Shown here: positions 59,088-64,000 of the stretch, one piece after another
Numbering within the stretch: position 1 is the first letter of the stretch
Layout of the letters: every line of letters begins with the position of its first letter
NCBI GenBank assembly: GCA_039613835.1
Contig: CP154827.1
Span: 776,501 to 840,500, forward strand
From: Acetobacteraceae bacterium
Lineage (GTDB): Bacteria; Pseudomonadota; Alphaproteobacteria; Acetobacterales; Acetobacteraceae
Direction: 5' to 3'
Length of the DNA stretch: 64,000 nucleotides
Notes under the pieces: generated by a model
Database searches by the model: none
What the model was told of the DNA's origin: nothing
The model's input: the letters and a program-made list of their open reading frames with translations, nothing else
Made by a program: the position numbers and the translations under genes

Positions 59088-59969
59088 ATGGACAGCGTTA
59101 AAGACATCCTGGTCCCCCTTTATGACTCAGACCATCTGGATTCTGTCCTCGCGACCGCTTTTATCCAGGCCCAACGTTTCCACGCCCATATCTCCGCTGT
59201 CTTCGTCAGTGATGACCCGAACGAGGCCGCCGCCTTTGCTGGGGAAGGGCTTTCCGGCGCGCTGATACAGGATATGGTGGATGCGGCGGAGAATGAGGGC
59301 CAACGTCAGACGCTCAAAACCCGCCTGAATTTCAATATGTTTCTTGAACGGCATCACATTGCGCAGATTTCGAGAAATCACATCGGTGAGGAAAACCCGG
59401 AAACGCGTACGGCGAGTCTGGAATTTTCCGAGCCTCCGGCAAATGAGGCCATTATCTGGCGGGCGCGATTGAGCGATGTCACGATTGTTCCCTTCCTCGG
59501 AAAGCAGGAGAACCCCAAGGCTTCCGAGATCATTCATGGTGTGCTGTTTGAAAGCGGACATGCTCTGATGATCGCCCCGCCCACCCCGCCGAAAAGCGCT
59601 GGGTCCCGCATCTGCATCGGGTGGAATGGCACACAAGAATGCGCCCGGACCCTTGAAGCCAGCATGAAATGGCTGCGTCAGGCTGAGGAGGTGACCATCC
59701 TGACGAGTGATGAATATCAACGTCGCGGCCCGACCAGTGCCGACGTGCAGTCTTATCTGAAATTACATGGTATCACCGCCCCTGTTCATCAATTCGCGGC
59801 GATAGACCGCAATGTGGGGGAAGGCATGTTAAGGGTCTGTCGCGAGGTCAATGCCGATATGCTGACGATGGGTGCCTATTCCCACTCACGCCTGCGGCAG
59901 ATGATTCTGGGTGGCGTCACCCGGCATATATTTGAGGAGGGACATTTAACGGTATTGATGTCGCGGTGA
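59088..59969 (+). CDS. Universal stress protein (UspA family, tandem domain)
   Basis: A 293-residue cytosolic protein with two UspA-like halves. The first (DILVPLYDSDHLDSVLATAF) is degenerate; the second (RICIGWNGTQECARTLEAS) ends with the nucleotide-binding-like GAYSHSRLRQMILGGVTRHI. Function is general stress adaptation; the trigger is unknown. ATG at 59088 follows GGAG by ten bases. The 202 bases upstream hold no other gene. Confidence 0.87.
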   Translation: MDSVKDILVPLYDSDHLDSVLATAFIQAQRFHAHISAVFVSDDPNEAAAFAGEGLSGALIQDMVDAAENEGQRQTLKTRLNFNMFLERHHIAQISRNHIGEENPETRTASLEFSEPPANEAIIWRARLSDVTIVPFLGKQENPKASEIIHGVLFESGHALMIAPPTPPKSAGSRICIGWNGTQECARTLEASMKWLRQAEEVTILTSDEYQRRGPTSADVQSYLKLHGITAPVHQFAAIDRNVGEGMLRVCREVNADMLTMGAYSHSRLRQMILGGVTRHIFEEGHLTVLMSR

Positions 59970-60044
59970 CATTCAGGTGTTTTTAACTTAAGACGAGGCT
60001 GACATTGTCACATTTTACACATTTTCCGTTGTCTGAAACCAGAA

Positions 60045-62003
60045 ATGTCCAAACGCCGCCTGCTGTCTCGAAAAATCCTGCCTTCCATCGCGCGTGCCTA
60101 TCTCGGTTTGGCCCTCAGAACGACGCGCTGGCGCATTATCGGGCCCCATGCGAGCCGAAACGTTCTTGTTCAGATCCCGGCTTCACGTCATCCGGGGGCG
60201 ATTGTCGCTTTCTGGCACCGGAATCTCCTTCTTCTCCCAGCTTTGTGGAAGTGGGCGCGCACCCGAAATGGCGCGCTTCGCCTCAATGTGCTGATCAGTC
60301 GCAACCGTGATGGACGCCTCATCCGCCGCACGGTCGCGCCATGGGACATTGTCGGTATTGAAGGTTCGAGTAATAAGCGCGGACAGAATAAAGGGGGTGC
60401 TCGCGCCCTGCGTGCGGGCGTGAAAGCGCTGGAGGGCGGTGCTTTGCTGGCCATCACACCGGATGGCCCGCGCGGCCCGGCGGAAAACGTGCAGGCAGGG
60501 GCGACGGCGTTGGGTCGCCTTTCACGTCGTGTCAGCGTGCCGATTGGCGGCGCCTGCCGTGCCGTGCGGCTTAAGACATGGGACAGGATGCGCGTCCCCC
60601 TTCCCTTCGGTCGCGGCTATCTTTGCCACGGCACGCCACTCCTCTCGGGTGCCTCCACCGATCTTCTCGCGCAGCAGATTGCAGCGGCGGATCAACGGGC
60701 CGCACACGCCTATCGCGCGAGCCGTCGCCATTTGCTTGACTTGATCTGGCCCTGGGTCGGCCTCGCCGCCTCCGCCTATCTGCGTCGCCTCGCCGCCGGG
60801 CGCATTCAATCTGGTAAGGAAATCGCCGAACGGCTGGAAGAAAGATTCGGCCAGTCCAGTGTCCTGCGCCCTGACGGGGATATTTTATGGGTCCATGCCG
60901 CAAGCGTCGGTGAAGTCCGATCCGTCCTGCCCCTGCTGCAAGGATTTCTCGATGCCTGGCCGCGAGTCACCATCCTGATCACAACCGCAACCGTGACCGG
61001 TTGTGAAACCGTGTCGCGACATGTGGAGCGCATATCCCAAGCCCATCGCAAGCGGCTTATCCACCAATTCGCGCCCTACGATGTGGTAAGAGGGACGCGG
61101 CGATTCCTCAATCACTGGAAGCCGGTCGGGCTTCTCCTGACAGATAGTGAATTATGGCCGGGTTGGCTGCGACAATGCAGCCGGCTTGGGGTGCCGGTCG
61201 GACTGCTGAATGCGCGGCTTTCTCAAAAATCCTTCACGCGTTGGCGACAGACCGCCTTCCTGACGCGCCCTGTCTTTCAGCGCCTCGCTTTCGTCGCATC
61301 ACGGGGTACGGATGACGCCGCGCAATTTGACCGCCTCGGCGCGAAAAACGTCTTCTGTGTCGGAGATCTGAAGGAACTCGCTCCAGCTTCCTCTGTCGAT
61401 GAGGTCGCGCTCAGCGCGTTGCGCCATGCGTTGAAAGGTCGCACAGTGCTTGTCGTGTCTTCGACGCATCAGGGTGAGGAGTCGATCGTCATCGACGCCA
61501 TCACGATGGCGCGGCGTAAGGTGAAAAACCTCCTCTGCATTATTATCCCGCGACACCCTGAACGCGGCGCGGAAGTTGCTGAACTCAGCAATCCCGCCTT
61601 CCCCCGACGCTCTCAAGGCGTACTACCGGGGGAAGAGGATGCCATCTGGGTGGCGGACACATTGGGTGAACTGGCACTGTTTTACCAATTGGCGGATTTC
61701 ATTTTCATCGGTCATTCGCTTCTTCCACATGGTGGCGGCCATAACCCCTATGAGGCCCTGCATGCTGGCGCACCCTGCGCCACCGGGCCCTACCACGCCA
61801 ATTTTCTGGAGGCTTATCAGCAGCTCGGCACGCGATTCACCACCGTCGATAATGCGCAAAGCCTTGCGGCATGGGTCTGCCAGGAAACCAACCCGTCACA
61901 CCAATCCCGCCCGGGTCAGATCGGCGATAAAAACCAGTCAGATCGTTTCGTAGCCCTCGCCAATACACTTATTGCGCGTGTCAGTGCGATGACCAGCCTA
62001 TGA
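60045..62003 (+). CDS. waaA: Fused lysophospholipid acyltransferase (DUF374) and Kdo transferase
   Basis: A single 652-residue frame holds two enzymes. Residues 1 to about 225 are a DUF374 acyltransferase-like domain (VAFWHRNLLLLPAL, LISRNRDGRLIRRT, GSSNKRGQNKGGARALR, ITPDGPRGPAENVQ). From about residue 235 it is 3-deoxy-D-manno-octulosonate transferase: IAERLEERFGQ, HAASVGEVRSVLPLL with the catalytic Glu, TDSELWPGWL and GGGHNPYEALHAG. The two are normally separate genes of about 230 and 430 residues (recalled). There is no stop or overlap at the junction. The Kdo domain adds Kdo to lipid IVA at the inner membrane. lpxK overlaps its stop (ATGA). Confidence 0.87.
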   Translation: MSKRRLLSRKILPSIARAYLGLALRTTRWRIIGPHASRNVLVQIPASRHPGAIVAFWHRNLLLLPALWKWARTRNGALRLNVLISRNRDGRLIRRTVAPWDIVGIEGSSNKRGQNKGGARALRAGVKALEGGALLAITPDGPRGPAENVQAGATALGRLSRRVSVPIGGACRAVRLKTWDRMRVPLPFGRGYLCHGTPLLSGASTDLLAQQIAAADQRAAHAYRASRRHLLDLIWPWVGLAASAYLRRLAAGRIQSGKEIAERLEERFGQSSVLRPDGDILWVHAASVGEVRSVLPLLQGFLDAWPRVTILITTATVTGCETVSRHVERISQAHRKRLIHQFAPYDVVRGTRRFLNHWKPVGLLLTDSELWPGWLRQCSRLGVPVGLLNARLSQKSFTRWRQTAFLTRPVFQRLAFVASRGTDDAAQFDRLGAKNVFCVGDLKELAPASSVDEVALSALRHALKGRTVLVVSSTHQGEESIVIDAITMARRKVKNLLCIIIPRHPERGAEVAELSNPAFPRRSQGVLPGEEDAIWVADTLGELALFYQLADFIFIGHSLLPHGGGHNPYEALHAGAPCATGPYHANFLEAYQQLGTRFTTVDNAQSLAAWVCQETNPSHQSRPGQIGDKNQSDRFVALANTLIARVSAMTSL

Positions 62004-62983
62004 AGGTGATGACGCCCCGCTTCTGGTATGTGCCGCACGCCACGTTTCGACAACGTCTGCTAACACCCTCTTCCCTCATCGTCAGTTTTGCCCACAGATT
62101 GCGTCAAAGCCTGACGCGGCCGCTCACCGTTTCCGTGCCGGTTATTTGTTGCGGCAATCTCTCCGTCGGGGGGACAGGCAAAACAATCGTGGTGCGAGAC
62201 CTGACACAGCGTCTGCAGGCCCAAGGCCACACGCCGCACATTTTATCACGCGGCTATAAAGCGCGACTGAAAGGCCCCTTGCGCATTGACTCAGAGATCA
62301 TGACCCCACACGATGCGGGGGATGAGCCGATCATGCTGGCCCGCGACGCGCCCGTATGGATCGGTCGTGACCGGCGGCAAACCGCTCTGGCGGCCATCGG
62401 GGCCGGGGCGGATTGCCTCATTATGGATGACGGGCTTCAAAATCCCGGGCTTGCCAAGACGCTGCGTATCGTCATCATTGATGGCGCGGTGGGGCTTGGC
62501 AACCGACATGTCATCCCCGCCGGCCCCTTACGTGAAGACGGAGAAAGGGGATTGATGGACACAGATGCCGTCATTCTTATCGGTGAGAACAAAACATCTC
62601 TTGCCGCGAAAATCCCGCCGGGCAAAATCATTCTCCGCGCCCAGCTCGTACCGGACACGGATCTTCGGCGTTTACAGGGGCAGCGCGTCATCGCCTTTGC
62701 CGGTATCGGGCGACCCTCGAAATTTTTCAGCATGTTGACGGACTCGGGGATCACCGCATCGCGGGAAATTCCCTTCCCCGATCATCATGATTATACTGAT
62801 CGCGATTGTCAGCGTCTGATCGACCTTTCCCAAACCGCAAAAATGCAGCTTGTCACCACCGCGAAAGATGCCGTCAAGCTGCCTGCCTGGTTTCGTGAGC
62901 AAGTGCAGGTCATTCATGTTGCGCTTAAATGGGACCGGCCTGAGGCAGTTGAGCGTCTTCTCAAGCAGGCCTGGAAGCATTGA
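62000..62983 (+). CDS. lpxK: Tetraacyldisaccharide 4'-kinase
   Basis: A 327-residue inner-membrane kinase that phosphorylates the 4' position of the lipid A disaccharide. Walker A is CGNLSVGGTGKTIVV (near residue 52), ILSRGYKAR and MDDGLQN follow. ATG overlaps the waaA stop, so the enzyme's product is passed to the Kdo transferase encoded just upstream. No lesion. Confidence 0.93.
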   Translation: MKVMTPRFWYVPHATFRQRLLTPSSLIVSFAHRLRQSLTRPLTVSVPVICCGNLSVGGTGKTIVVRDLTQRLQAQGHTPHILSRGYKARLKGPLRIDSEIMTPHDAGDEPIMLARDAPVWIGRDRRQTALAAIGAGADCLIMDDGLQNPGLAKTLRIVIIDGAVGLGNRHVIPAGPLREDGERGLMDTDAVILIGENKTSLAAKIPPGKIILRAQLVPDTDLRRLQGQRVIAFAGIGRPSKFFSMLTDSGITASREIPFPDHHDYTDRDCQRLIDLSQTAKMQLVTTAKDAVKLPAWFREQVQVIHVALKWDRPEAVERLLKQAWKH

Positions 62984-62984
62984 C

Positions 62985-63914
62985 GTGGCGAGCCGGTGGA
63001 AACGCGTCGGGCATCGTCTGGAATATGCGCTGGCACGCGCGCTGGTCTATGGGTTTTCCAGAATGGCGCCGCACAAAGCATCGCGCCTCGGCGCAGCTAT
63101 TGCGAGGATCATCGGGAAGTGGGCCCCCGTCTCACGAATTGCCGACATCAACCTGCGCCTGATGCTGCCTCATCTTTCAGCCGCTGAACGCGCCCGCGAG
63201 ATCATAAACAGTTGGGGACATATCGGCGCAACACTCGCGGAATTTCCTCATTTATCACACCTTGAAAGAAATAAAGCATCCGGCCCGGGCTGGACGATCG
63301 AGGGAGAGGGGCATCTCCTCGCCCTTCGTGATCACGATGTTCCGATCATTTTCTTTTCCGGCCATATTGGTAATTGGGAGATGCTGCCCCCCATTGTGGC
63401 CTCGTATGGCCTCGCTTTTGCACCTTTTTATCGTGAAGCCTCCAATCCTCTCATCAACAGATTGATTGCCTCCCTCCGGAAGAACGCCGTGGGACAAGCT
63501 GTGCCCATGTTCCCGAAAGGGGCGAGAGGGGCGCGCGCCGCGATGGCACACCTTAAAAACCGGGGACGACTCGGCGTGCTAGGTGATCAGAAAATGAATG
63601 ATGGCATCGTCGCGACGTTATTTGGTAAGGAAGCCATGACGGCCTCCGCAACGGCGAGCTTCGCACTCAAATATCAATGCATCATTGTGCCCGGCGTCAT
63701 GAGGCGAGTCGGCCCGGCGCGACTACATCTTCGCGTGGAGAAACCTTTTACACCGGTCGCGACCGGTGAACGGCAGAAGGACGTTGAGATGCTGACGCAG
63801 CAATTGAACGATCAGCTCGAGGCCTGGATTCGTGAAACGCCCGACCAATGGTTGCTTCTTCACCGTCGTTGGCCCCGCCATTTTTACGCGCATCCGGAAA
63901 AACCGCGTGCATGA
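62985..63914 (+). CDS. lpxL: Lipid A biosynthesis (lauroyl-type) acyltransferase
   Basis: A 309-residue HtrB/LpxL family protein that adds a secondary acyl chain to Kdo2-lipid IVA. The catalytic HX4E motif is FFSGHIGNWEM; LGVLGDQKMNDG and the C-terminal QWLLLHRRWP are conserved. GTG at 62985, one base after the lpxK TGA, is the natural start. Which lipid A position and chain length are used cannot be told. Confidence 0.88.
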   Translation: MASRWKRVGHRLEYALARALVYGFSRMAPHKASRLGAAIARIIGKWAPVSRIADINLRLMLPHLSAAERAREIINSWGHIGATLAEFPHLSHLERNKASGPGWTIEGEGHLLALRDHDVPIIFFSGHIGNWEMLPPIVASYGLAFAPFYREASNPLINRLIASLRKNAVGQAVPMFPKGARGARAAMAHLKNRGRLGVLGDQKMNDGIVATLFGKEAMTASATASFALKYQCIIVPGVMRRVGPARLHLRVEKPFTPVATGERQKDVEMLTQQLNDQLEAWIRETPDQWLLLHRRWPRHFYAHPEKPRA

Positions 63915-64000
63915 GCGGGTTTTTGCATGACTGCCGTGCATAAATGAACATTGTAATTTCGCAACATCATGAAAGTGTGATGACGCAAAATCGCCTGTTA
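63915..64000. other. Unassigned end of window
   Basis: These 86 bases after lpxL contain no recognisable gene, hairpin terminator or repeat. A weak TGCATGACTGCCGTGCA inverted repeat at about 63924-63940 lacks a following T run. The next gene probably begins beyond the window. Confidence 0.4.

Overview
The window looks like chromosome of an acetic acid bacterium (Acetobacteraceae, Alphaproteobacteria). The signs are membrane-bound sugar and lactate oxidation genes, a cyoABCD ubiquinol oxidase locus, a GolD/DthD-type sugar-alcohol dehydrogenase, a class Ia ribonucleotide reductase with NrdR boxes, and gene orders (xseB-ispA-dxs-tlyA, miaB-phoH-ybeY-corC, waaA-lpxK-lpxL) usual in that group. Coding density is high, with many ATGA or TGATG stop/start overlaps and three convergent pairs whose stop codons overlap. 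I see no insertion sequence, prophage, CRISPR array or rRNA operon.

The striking property is selective gene decay. About a dozen genes carry frameshifts, nonsense codons or internal deletions, while long neighbours (tamB at 4.2 kb, ydiJ at 3.1 kb, dxs, nrdA) are open from end to end. The broken set is: a gluconate-2-dehydrogenase-like subunit 3 and its GMC partner (140-2423), an FMN-dependent alpha-hydroxy-acid dehydrogenase (2448-3106), cyoA, cyoB and probably cyoC (9955-13581), rlmN (20495-21714), an RNase T2 (25547-26310), a glucose-dehydrogenase-like SDR (28208-29009), a receiver-domain gene without a start (29033-29389), smc (42526-45009), a metallophosphatase (45047-45837) and a SixA-type phosphatase (46298-46830). 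The first four loci serve periplasmic oxidation and its terminal oxidase, so the strain seems to be losing oxidative fermentation, as expected for a host-adapted or nutritionally sheltered lineage.

Layout. 1-3995: decayed dehydrogenase cluster ending in an intact SDR. 3988-9760 (minus): kefB-like antiporter, surE, ydiJ. 9955-13901: decayed cyo operon, followed by tRNA-Gln(CUG) on the minus strand. 14192-21714: rlmE, a ROK sugar kinase, a TusA-like protein, the isoprenoid operon xseB-ispA-dxs-tlyA, and dead rlmN. 21783-30128: argG, two small lipoproteins (FKBP and cytochrome c), trpS, yjbQ, bestrophin, carD and a nucleoside-kinase-like gene, with broken genes between. 30122-36309 (minus): tamA-tamB. 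36672-42505: plsC, the miaB-phoH-ybeY-corC operon and a DsbA-like protein. 42526-46830: a decayed stretch (smc, phosphatase, sixA) around an intact chorismate mutase. 46887-52299: gltA, pyrE, murI, ispB and a methyltransferase. 52314-55545: nrdA-nrdB with tandem NrdR boxes. 55712-64000: OsmC, fabI-aroC, pdxH, a universal stress protein and a lipid A/Kdo cluster that starts with an acyltransferase-Kdo-transferase fusion.

All calls come from reading the translated sequence and recalling family motifs; no database search was run.
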